Source: Deinandra increscens subsp. villosa
Taxonomy: Eukaryota > Streptophyta > Magnoliopsida > Asterales > Asteraceae
Assembly: GCA_039602395.1 (NCBI GenBank)
Contig: JBCNJP010000038.1
Coordinates: 496,001-560,000, forward strand
Direction: 5' to 3'
Length of the DNA stretch: 64,000 bases
Under the pieces are notes generated by a model. The model was not told the DNA's origin, did not search any database, and saw nothing but the letters and a program-made list of their open reading frames with translations. Positions 43,111 through 52,493 of this stretch are shown here, piece by piece. Numbering within the stretch: position 1 is the stretch's first letter; each line of letters starts with the position of its first letter. The position numbers and the translations under genes are program-made.

Positions 43111-43519
43111 AAATTGAATTCGGTGAAAATTCAAAACCATATATCTCTCATATTACCCTAATTTTTATAATTATGTCCTCTACTCCTTTTTTTGGTTTAA
43201 TATAAAATGATCATAAACTTGTAAACATTCAAAAACTTATAACGTGTAAACATTTAAAACTTGTGACATGAATTCCGTAAACATGTAAATAAATAAACAA
43301 GTAAAATAATACGTATAATAAAACAAATTCAGAATAACGAATGTAAAACATTTTTAGAACTCTTTTAACTTTCAAAATATGTTTATCATAAACGAAACAT
43401 TTACTAACATCAAACAATAAAATCATGAGGAACAAAAATATAATATCATGAATCAGATGTCCGAAGGCCAAACGATATATATATATAAAAAAGAAGGGTT
43501 CAGACTATAGAGAGATTGA
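43111..43519. other. AT-rich sequence, nothing recognised
   Basis: No coding support. A short TA microsatellite lies near 43475-43488. Confidence 0.4.
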
Positions 43520-43689
43520 ATTATGTGAAAAAGCTTAACCATGGAATTACAATTAGGAGAATATATACAGGAATACAAGGAATAAGATACAACAACCTAC
43601 CCTACTAAACCTCACTAATTTAGGTAAATAATAAATCTAGAATCAACTAAATATATAAAAAAATATACAAAGAATATTATCTCTTAATA
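43520..43689 (-). repeat. 3' LTR of the truncated copia element (approximate)
   Basis: On the minus strand a purine tract, GGGGGCG, directly after the pol stop is followed by TATTAAGAGATA at 43689, the LTR start position. The far end is uncertain; I place it near 43520. Confidence 0.5.
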
Positions 43690-44858
43690 CGCCCCCGCAA
43701 GATAGAGGCTCCGTCGGAGACGCCAATCTTGGAACGAAACTGAAGAAACGAGGCTCGGGGCAGCGGCTTCGTAAGAACATCAGCAAGTTGATCCTTAGAG
43801 TTCACATGTAGAACACGAAGCCGTCCAGCTGTAACCTGCTCACGAACAAAATGGTAATCAAGGGCCACATGCTTCATACGAGAGTGATAGACCGGATTAG
43901 CACAAACATAAGTAGCCCCGGTGTTGTCGCAGAAAAGTGTTGGAGTAGTCGAAGGCAAAACCCGCAGCTCAGTCAGAAGATTTTGAACCCAGCGTAGTTC
44001 AGCAGAAGCATTTGCCAGCGCCTTATATTCAGCCTCGGTGGACGAGCGTGAAACAGATTTCTGACGAGCTGACTTCCATGATATCATGTTAGGCCCAAGA
44101 TAAATCAAATACGCCGTTGTAGAGCGACCACAGTCATTGACCCCACCCCAGTCGGAATCCGAAAAGGCCCGGAGATCGAGCTTGGCATGGCGATGAAGAA
44201 AGAGACCATGATGAACGGTACCTTTAAGGTAACGAAGGACACGATTGAGAGATTGCCAGTGAGTCTGTTTCGGACAATGCATGAATTGAGAGAGCTTGTT
44301 GATGGCAAAAGAGATATCAGGACGAGTGAATGCCAGATACTGGAGAGAGCCGACTAACCGGCGATATGGAGTCGGATCAACGGGAGCAGATGAATCCGTA
44401 GAGGAGAGAGGATCCGAGGTGCTGAGAGGAGTGACAACCTCCTTAGCACCATCCATATGAAACTGAGATAGAACATTACTTATATGACGATGCTGAGAGA
44501 GGAAGAGTCCCGTGGGAGTAGGGATCACCTCAATGCCTAAAAAGTGGTGAAGAGGACCAAGGTCCTTAATGGAAAAACGCGCACCAAGTTTAGCAACAAA
44601 ATCATCAATGAAGGCAACATGGTTGCCAGTCACCACAATGTCATCGACATAAACCATAAAGTAACATATATGGCCATCACGATGATAGATAAAGAGGGAC
44701 GAGTCCGCTAAGGACTTCGTGAAGCCAAAACCAAGTAGAAAATTGGTTAACTCAATGTACCATGCCCTGGGTGCCTGTTTAAGGCCATATAAGGATTTGC
44801 GAAGCTTGCAAAGATGATCGGGAAATTGAGAGTGAACATACCCAGGCGGCTGCTGCAT
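43677..44858 (-). pseudogene. Copia RT (C-terminal part) and RNase H
   Basis: A 393-codon frame: MQQPPGYVHSQFPDHLCKL, RKSLYGLKQAPRAWY, active site MVYVDDIVVTGN, LGPLHHFLGIEV, then RNase H with AFSDSDWGGVNDCGRSTTAY, KSVSRSSTEAEYKALAN and LADVLTKPLPRASF. The catalytic YVDD pair is intact. In frame with the upstream pol frame except for a TAA near 44910. Confidence 0.9.
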
Positions 44859-44909
44859 GTATACTTCCTCATGTAAGGTGCCATGAAGGAAGGCATTGTT
44901 GACGTCAAG

Positions 44910-46053
44910 TTAACGCAAATTCCATCCTTTCGAAAGCGCAACCGATAAGATGGTGCGAATGGTAACCGGTTTGGTGACGGGACTGAAAGTCTCAAAGTAA
45001 TCGTGACCAAACTGCTGATGAAAACCCTTGGCCACGAGGCGAGCTTTATACTTATCAACAGAACCATCCGGATGACGTTTTACACGAAAAACCCATTTGC
45101 AACCAATGGGTTGGTGAGAAGAAGAAGGCGGAACAAGTTCCCTAGTCTGATTCTGTAAAAGAGCATTGAACTCATGGTCCATAGCCTCGCGCCAGAGGGG
45201 GTCCTTAAGAGCCTGAGCGGGTGTGTTGGGCTCCAAAGCAATGGGAAGAGGATGGACAGTGGTGGTGTTAACAAACGCTTCATTGAAGTAGCGAGAGTTC
45301 GGCTTACATGAACGCTTGGGAGGAGGTGGGGGCGGAGTCACCGATGGGGAAGGTGCACCGCCCGACGGGGAAGTGGGAGAGTCGGAAGAGGGGGAGTCGG
45401 CTGCGAACGCCGTGGAGGCTGGAGTGGCAGCCGCCGAAAACATGGAGGAAGACGGGGTGGCTGGAGCGGAATGGGCAGGAGAGTAGGGTGGAGGGGATGG
45501 CGGATTGAGCGACGGGGAGGGAGGATCGGGTGGCAATGTGGCAGGGGGTGGTGAATCGGGCTGCATGGGAGGTGGGGACGGGATTGCATGGGGTGGCGGG
45601 TTGGGTGAGTTGGACGTAGGGGTAGAGAGAGGCAAGGTGAGAAAGGAGTTGGCATCGGGAAGCGGAGAAGTGGCGGAGTGCGAGTCATGAGGGAACTCGT
45701 CCTCCACAAATTGAACATGGCGAGAGTGGTATAATCGTCTAGTGGCAGGGTCATAGTATTTATAGGCGGCTTTAGACGAAGAATACCCAAGGAAGATGCA
45801 GCGAGTAGAGCGTGGTTGGAGTTTGGAAGAGGTGTACGGTCGTAGCCATGGGTAGCATAAACAACCGAAAGGGCGGAGTTTTTGATAGGAAGGAGGCTTA
45901 TCATAAAGGACTTGGAACGGAGACTTGGAGTTGAGGACAGAGGTAGGAAGACGGTTAATAAGGAACACGGCGGTTTGAAATGCGTGAGACCAGAAATGGA
46001 GAGGAAGTCGAGCATGATGTAGTAGCGAAAGACCCGTCTCAACGATATGCCGA
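44910..46053 (-). pseudogene. Copia integrase C-terminus and start of RT
   Basis: Begins abruptly inside integrase (RHIVETGLSLLHHARLPLHF), continues with CIFLGYSSSKAAYKYYDP, a long Pro/Ser-rich linker, then DPLWREAMDHEFNALLQNQT and YKARLVAKGFHQQFGHDY at the start of RT. Integrase catalytic core, protease and gag are missing because another copia end abuts at about 46053. A TAA near 44910 interrupts pol. The frame's first ~18 codons (to 46112) are not integrase. Confidence 0.85.
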
Positions 46054-46162
46054 AGAACAAAAGACTTGAAACTACATGAAGATTTTCTTGAAGACAAGTT
46101 GCAAGAATACAAGAACCAATGTCACAAGTGTTGAGTATACCATCTACCAAATAGGGGGAGAT
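46054..46162 (+). other. 3' end of a copia internal region with polypurine tract
   Basis: Plus-strand copia 3' terminus ending in aaatagggggagat, a canonical polypurine tract, immediately before the LTR. Confidence 0.7.
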
Positions 46163-46750
46163 TGTTGGGAATCGAGATTCCGACCCAACATGATTTGGAT
46201 AGATGTGATCAATACTCAACGGCCACTTAACGTCTACCGTCCCGACAACACGATGAAGAACATGACAACTCAAGACACAAGACTCAACTAAAGAAGATGG
46301 CTCTAGTGAATATTATTTTTTGTTTAAATATTGTCACTAGTTGGTAGTTTTACTATTATGCCCTTAGTGAGTTTTGTAGTATATATAGTAAGTCTTTCTC
46401 ATGTGAAAGACTTGATGAGTGTATGTTTGAGAGAGAGTTAGTCATGGTTCTTTGAAGCTTGTCGAGGGTTCATGAACTCACCTAGTAAGTTCATGATACC
46501 CGGGAATGTGTGGGGTAGGTAAAATGTAATCATTCGATTATCTTTAGTTATCTATCATTCCACCTTGTTTATCTATCTATCTTGTTCTTCATATATCCAT
46601 GTTTACACTAGCTTTGCTCATCATCATCATCACATCTCAAACACCATCGTGTTCATATCCAGGTGTTCATTTGTTTCTACAAAAACGAGTTACACAAAGA
46701 CTCGATCCGCTTCTGCAACCAAGGTATTTGGTCACCACCTCGGTTTTTCA
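46163..46750 (+). repeat. Copia LTR (588 bp) with PPT on one side and PBS on the other
   Basis: Begins TGTTGGGAATCG right after the polypurine tract and ends TTTTTCA just before TTGGCATCAGAGCC (46752-46765), a primer site with one change from the usual form. It is therefore flanked like a 3' LTR on the left and a 5' LTR on the right. A cat microsatellite lies near 46619-46633. Confidence 0.75.
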
Positions 46751-46766
46751 ATTGGCATCAGAGCCA

Positions 46767-47890
46767 CGGTCGAGAAATTGCAACCTCACGGTTGGTTTCT
46801 CAACTTTGTGTTCATATGCTTGTTTTTTAAAACAAATGGAGATGTTTCTATTTTTGAAAGGTTTTTAAACTTCTATCTGTTATCTTTCAAAATCTTCTCT
46901 TTTCTACTATATTCTTTGAAGATTGTTGAACAAAAACTTACTAGTCAAATCATCCATATGTTTATGGTCGTTCAAAATCATACTTCTTGTTTAGTGTTTG
47001 TTACTAATATTATTTTCATCATTTTAATATTTATTTGTTTAGAATGATAAATGTTAGTACTCTCCTCGGTAAACAAAAAAAAAATTGAAAGGAACATGAT
47101 TTTGTCCATTTGACTTTTATGAGTTTACAACTTTACATCATACATTTCTCTTATGTCTCATCCGAAGAAAAGTTTACTTTAATTTAATTTTGGAATTGTC
47201 ACTATCAACTCTTTTGATTCCATGTGCAACCGACAAAAGCACTTTTGCTTTTCATATGCATTTTCCATGTATGAATCATATCGTACCATTATTTTATCTT
47301 CTACATACTCTCTCTCTTCATAGTCGAACCATGCACTCTCTCTCTCCAAAAACATGAGAGAAAAATACGGAAATATTGTGAGTTGCAGGTTTTGATTTAA
47401 GATGACAACAATAAATGGAACTCAGAGGAGAACGAGACTGCAGCTCGTGATTCATGCTTCTGTTAAAGTTTTTATTTTTGTTGGTTGGTGAAGAGGTGGG
47501 TGACGACGTATGTCGAAATTCTATATGGGTTCATGAAGTGAACGACATGCAGCGTCGACGGGTATGATGTAACTGACGATAATGTTGAGGGTTCATCATC
47601 GAAGAAGGAAACGACGGTGATGATGGTTATATGATTCAAGTTCTGGGTTTATGGGGCAGACAAAGGGCACTGCTGGTTCGATGTTAGGGTTTGCGTGAAG
47701 AAGAAGGTGATAGCGACATGTCCGTTCTGGGTTGTCTGTTGAAGCCGAAAGAAAAGATTGAGAAGATCTACTTTCGTTTGCGTACGTCGGAAAAGTAAGG
47801 AGAAGATAACCACTGTCGTAGCTGTTGTGTTAAAGATGGCTGGAAAGGCGACGGCGAAGAAGGCAACGGACCGGTAGGGTTGCTGTTGAG
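46767..47890. other. Sequence without supported genes
   Basis: May begin as a copia leader after the primer site. No gag reading follows. The 47400-47890 part has longer minus-strand frames but no recognised domain. Confidence 0.4.
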
Positions 47891-47949
47891 ATGATGGAGT
47901 GTAGCAGGCGGCTGTCGGAGAAAGCAGAAAACGCAGAGCTCACGTTTCT

Positions 47950-48170
47950 CTCTCCTTGTTTCCGTTTCAACCTTCAAGCGGAAAACTACATCCGCTTCAA
48001 CTGGGTTCCGCCTCAACTCAAACTTCAAACGGAAAACATCCTTCAAGCGGAAACTTCAAGCGGAAACTCCAACCGGAAAAACGGTGGTTCCGGTTCAACT
48101 CTTTTTCAACCGGAAAAACGACGGTGAACTTTCAGACGGAAATCCATTCAACTGGAAGTTTGAATCATCC
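47950..48170. repeat. Degenerate TTCAAGCGGAAAC minisatellite
   Basis: About ten copies of a 13-16-base word (ttcaagcggaaaac, ttcaaacggaaaac, ttcaaccggaaaaac) with shifting spacing. It runs into the assembly gap, so its true length is unknown. Confidence 0.75.
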
Positions 48171-48199
48171 TTGTTCGACCAGAAAAGCTTCGGACCTGG

Positions 48200-48699
48200 N
48201 NNNNNNNNNNNNNNNNNNNNNNNNNNNNNNNNNNNNNNNNNNNNNNNNNNNNNNNNNNNNNNNNNNNNNNNNNNNNNNNNNNNNNNNNNNNNNNNNNNNN
48301 NNNNNNNNNNNNNNNNNNNNNNNNNNNNNNNNNNNNNNNNNNNNNNNNNNNNNNNNNNNNNNNNNNNNNNNNNNNNNNNNNNNNNNNNNNNNNNNNNNNN
48401 NNNNNNNNNNNNNNNNNNNNNNNNNNNNNNNNNNNNNNNNNNNNNNNNNNNNNNNNNNNNNNNNNNNNNNNNNNNNNNNNNNNNNNNNNNNNNNNNNNNN
48501 NNNNNNNNNNNNNNNNNNNNNNNNNNNNNNNNNNNNNNNNNNNNNNNNNNNNNNNNNNNNNNNNNNNNNNNNNNNNNNNNNNNNNNNNNNNNNNNNNNNN
48601 NNNNNNNNNNNNNNNNNNNNNNNNNNNNNNNNNNNNNNNNNNNNNNNNNNNNNNNNNNNNNNNNNNNNNNNNNNNNNNNNNNNNNNNNNNNNNNNNNNN
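48200..48699. other. Assembly gap (500 N)
   Basis: Exactly 500 undetermined bases, a usual placeholder length. It separates the minisatellite from TNL exon sequence; frames crossing it are meaningless. Confidence 0.99.
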
Positions 48700-49043
48700 A
48701 AGAAGAAGGAACAAACGTGGAAGAAGAAGAAGATGTGTTGGGTTTTTACAAGTCATGGAATCACATAATTGGTGGAGATCTCTCTGGTTTTCAAAGAATA
48801 ACAGGAGAATACATCCTAAATAACATGCAATTAATGCATTCACATAATTCTAACATTGATGAATACAGCAGACGTAAAGGTAGATGTCTTTTTATTATTA
48901 AAATTTATACAAGTCTTATGTGAGTAACAATTTATATAACCTTTTATCTTTTTCTGTTTACTAGAAGAGGAAGTGATGTTTAAAGCTTTCTCCCAAAAGA
49001 AGTGTGGTGGCCCGTCACACGTGGTCATAAACGAAGTTGAATA
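48700..49043 (+). pseudogene. TNL C-terminal exons (partial, beside the gap)
   Basis: Exon to 48879: EDVLGFYKSWNHIIGGDLSG then TGEYILNNMQ. A GT-AG intron lies at 48880-48964. The last exon is EEEVMFKAFSQKKCGGPSHV and stops with TAA at 49041-49043. Splicing keeps the frame. It resembles the 40580-40831 exon. The rest of the gene would lie in or beyond the gap, so it could be the tail of a real gene or another relic. Confidence 0.65.
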
Positions 49044-49269
49044 ATACTGGTTGCATACCATTTATCATCTCTGGACCAAGAACGAAATTTCAGTAACTTG
49101 TGATCTGACGATCTCTGATAAAGTTCCATTGTCTACGTCTACCTCAAGTTTGTTATTCGCTACTCGAGACTGTAGAAACAACTTTATCAACAATGTTAGT
49201 TTAGTATAATTGGATTTGATCATAACCAATGTCAATGGTCCCTTGCTCATGATATTTTATTGTGGAAGA

Positions 49270-49800
49270 TATAGAGGTAGATCTCTTTTTATTATTAAAA
49301 CTTAGTCACATCTTATATGCAACTTTTTTTACCAGTGCCTTTAAAGCTTTCAGATTACTATTGAACTAGGACATAATTTTCCTTGTGTTATGATGTGCAG
49401 GTTAGAGAGGACTATGGGATTAGTGTTGAAAATGAGGAGATTGAGGAAGAAGAAGAAGACACGTTGGGGGTATTATAAGTAGTAAGATATTTGTGCTTTT
49501 CAGTTAACCTGAGAATACACATCACAGTCATCCTTTCACTCTCGTCTTTTACTGATGATGTGCCCGCTATAAAGGTTGATGTCGTTTCTATCAATAAAAT
49601 TTAGTCAAGTGGAATTATGTACATAATATTTAATTAATGTATAACTTTTTTTTCTTTTCACAAGAAGTTGAAGTGAGCTTCAAAGCCTTCTCTCATCACA
49701 TAATTAAAAGCCATACATAATGAAAACTGGAATTGGTCCTATGTATGATGAAGATAGAAAGATCGAGGAAGAAGACATGTACTTTGGGTAGTATTAGGGA
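49270..49800 (+). pseudogene. Degenerate duplicates of the TNL C-terminal exons
   Basis: Echoes of the previous gene: an intron-like gtagatctctttttattatt (compare 48880), DYGISVENEEIEEEEEDTLG (from about 49411) and EVEVSFKAFSHH after an AG at about 49665. Stops are frequent. This suggests tandem duplication of the tail. Confidence 0.55.
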
Positions 49801-50018
49801 GTATAGGATTGGTCATTTGTACGACAATGTCGTCTGGCGACGACGACGACGCAATAAAAGGTTTGAGAAAGTAAACTTGAATAAAATCATGATTTAACTT
49901 GCATTTAATATACAAATGTAAGATTGGGAATAATTAGTCCAATATCTTACTTGTAACTCCCAAACTTTTATAAAACTTACACCAAATTATCACTTTTATA
50001 AAATTCACGTCTAGTAAC
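49801..50018. other. Sequence before the non-coding LTR element
   Basis: Nothing recognised besides a cgacgacgacgacg run near 49836. Confidence 0.4.
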
Positions 50019-50720
50019 TATTGGAAATCAGTCCTTCTTCAACTTAATCAAACAATAGATTTAGTAGAAAAAGAATTTGTTGATTAATAAAATTGAAGGT
50101 ATATAAACCATGCATACATCTATGAATCCTATTTATAATAATCCTAGATCTTGAAAAACAAGAAATCTAATTACACACAAATTAGGAAACTAAATAAAAT
50201 AATTCTACCTAATAAAACTTTACTAATTAACCCCTAATTATTAAATAATTACAAGATTAACCGAATAATCACTCTCTTAATCTTGTAATGTTCCTCCAAG
50301 GTCTTGAATACCGAGTCAGACTCCAACTTTTTCCACCTTAATCCACGGTCTCCTGTATTCACTTTGCATTACCACCTTTGCTGCAACAAACACAAAACCG
50401 CAACCCCTGTTTTCTGACTCCTTTGGGATATTCAAACTAAAGACTTTTCCAAACACTTAGAACAATTAAGCACAAATAGGTCAACATCTTATTTCTTAAA
50501 CCTTGATCAAGCCCGCTACTTCACCACCTTTGAAGTCTGCTGTTGATCCTATCTAGCACTGCAACCACTACTCCTTGATCACTATGGTCCTGCTGTTGTT
50601 GATCACACAACCTTGATCACTACAACCTCCCGTCGCCATCGTAATCAACAAACCCTGTTGCACCCGCCTTCAACCTTGTTCCGAACTAAGCAAACCAAAT
50701 ATGTTTCCTCGGGTTCTTTT

Positions 50721-50840
50721 TATTAGTGTATATTATGTGTATTATTGTTAATAGTACAGGCCGGGTGCTTGATGTAATATGTATATCTATATATAGGGTT
50801 GTAATATTTCAATTGAGGTAATGAATTACGATTACATTCA
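50721..50840 (+). repeat. 5' LTR of the Ale-like element (120 bp)
   Basis: Begins TATTAGTGTATATT rather than TG and ends TTACATTCA. Contains tatatctatatataggg, a plausible TATA region. Followed directly by the primer site tggtatcacagc (50841-50852), one change from the usual tRNA-Met complement. Confidence 0.9.
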
Positions 50841-50999
50841 TGGTATCACAGCCTAATTAAAACAAATCCTCCATTTTTTTTGCTCTCCTTCGATCCTCCC
50901 TACCTACGGGTTTACCCTAGCCGGCCCTAGCTGGCTTCCGACGACGACGAAGAGGCTTCCCCCAAGGCCACCGCCGCTCGCCCTACATCTACCATCGCG

Positions 51000-52493
51000 A
51001 TGACGGATGTAACCAAGGAACTCACCGAAAAGCTCCGTCATGCCTACACGGTAACTAATATACAACAAAAGGTACGTGTTTTAGACGGTGTTAAAATCAC
51101 CTACACCCAATGGGTGAAGCTTTTTCGGATACAAGTGAAGGCGTACCAGGTTGCGGACTACATTGATGGTACCGACCCGCCTGCTGAGACTGACCCAACC
51201 TTTAAAGTTTGGTCGGAAATTGATTTTGTGGTGTTACAATGGATCTACGGTTCCATTAGTGATGAAAATCTTACACGTGTTCTTGATTCTAACTCCTCTG
51301 CGAGAACTACGTGGCTTAAATTGCAGGAAATCTATCAGAACAATAAAGGCTCACGAGCCGCTGCTTTGGAACAAGAATTTTCCACCATTACTCTCGCTGC
51401 ATGTTCCTCCATGGATGCTTATTTTCAACGCATCCATGACTTGGCGGTTCAACTTAATGATCTTGGTCGAACAGTAGATGAAAATCGGAAGGTGTTACAA
51501 CTTGTTCGTGGTCTTCCACAAGAATATGACACGGTTGCGTCCTTTATCAATCAAAGCTCACCTACATGGGACGAGGCTCGAAACATGGTTCACCTTGAAC
51601 TACAACGTCTAGCCGCTCGCCAAAACCCTAACCAATCTGCCCTTCTTACCCCGCAAAACCCCACTGCTAATCATGTAAACCCAACCCCACCACCTAATAA
51701 CCCTCAATCCCATCCCTCTGAACCCGCATCCACCTACCCGAACCGATCTTATGACCCCAACCTTCAACGGTTTCCAAACCGTGGTGGAAGGGGTGGCCGA
51801 CGATTCAACCGCAATGGCCGAAACTCCTCTCGTCGCTACCCACCGAATAACCCAACCCCACAAAATTACTACCCACCTCCTGGCCACTACCCGCCACCCC
51901 CTAGCCCATACCCTTCTTTACCCTATAGCCCATCTTGGCCCACTCCCCCTTACACATCACAGCCCACATCCGGTTGGTACCCACGACCGCCCCCACCTAC
52001 GGCCCAAATCCCTTCCCAACCTGCGGCCCATTTTGCTCCCTCCTATGATGCTCTTAGCCCCACCGATTTGGGCCAGGCCTACCAGACGCAAACCATGGCG
52101 CAACCAGACCACTCCACTTGGTACATGGATACTGGAGCTTCTCAACACCTTTCCGCTAACACAGGTATATTCCAAAACTCACTATCACGTTCTGTTTTTC
52201 CTCATATCTTTGTTGGAAATGGCAACACGTTGCCCGTACTTGGATCAGGTAATGCTTTACACCACATACCCCCACATTCTTACCAATTATCCAACGTCCT
52301 TTATACTCCCAATATTATTAAAAACTTGATTTCGGTTCGCCAATTTACACGTGATAATCAGGTTGCCATTGAATTTAATCCTTTCGGTTTTTCTTTGAAG
52401 GATCTCAAGACTGGCAGGCTCCTTTCCCGCCACGATAGCTCCGGTGATCTCTACCCGTGGACCTCCCGAGGATTCACGGTTCAGCTTGCATGA
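51000..52493 (+). CDS. Ale-like gag and protease
   Basis: A 497-codon frame from the ATG at 51000. Residues about 30-200 form a copia capsid region (YTQWVKLFRIQVKAYQVADY, TTWLKLQEIYQNNKGSRAAA, LVRGLPQEYDTVASF). No CCHC zinc knuckle is visible; instead there is an Asn/Pro-rich region with RGG-type repeats (FPNRGGRGGRRFNRNGRN) and Pro/Tyr repeats. The protease begins near residue 373 with WYMDTGASQHL (active-site Asp-Thr-Gly). The frame ends at 52493, overlapping the downstream frame. Confidence 0.9.
   Translation: MTDVTKELTEKLRHAYTVTNIQQKVRVLDGVKITYTQWVKLFRIQVKAYQVADYIDGTDPPAETDPTFKVWSEIDFVVLQWIYGSISDENLTRVLDSNSSARTTWLKLQEIYQNNKGSRAAALEQEFSTITLAACSSMDAYFQRIHDLAVQLNDLGRTVDENRKVLQLVRGLPQEYDTVASFINQSSPTWDEARNMVHLELQRLAARQNPNQSALLTPQNPTANHVNPTPPPNNPQSHPSEPASTYPNRSYDPNLQRFPNRGGRGGRRFNRNGRNSSRRYPPNNPTPQNYYPPPGHYPPPPSPYPSLPYSPSWPTPPYTSQPTSGWYPRPPPPTAQIPSQPAAHFAPSYDALSPTDLGQAYQTQTMAQPDHSTWYMDTGASQHLSANTGIFQNSLSRSVFPHIFVGNGNTLPVLGSGNALHHIPPHSYQLSNVLYTPNIIKNLISVRQFTRDNQVAIEFNPFGFSLKDLKTGRLLSRHDSSGDLYPWTSRGFTVQLA

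Noticed and set aside
45338..46273. Pro/Ser-rich minus-strand frame beside copia pol
   Set aside because: Shadow of the copia integrase-RT linker in another frame.
47956..48923. Long frames across the gap
   Set aside because: They consist mostly of undetermined residues from the 500 N.
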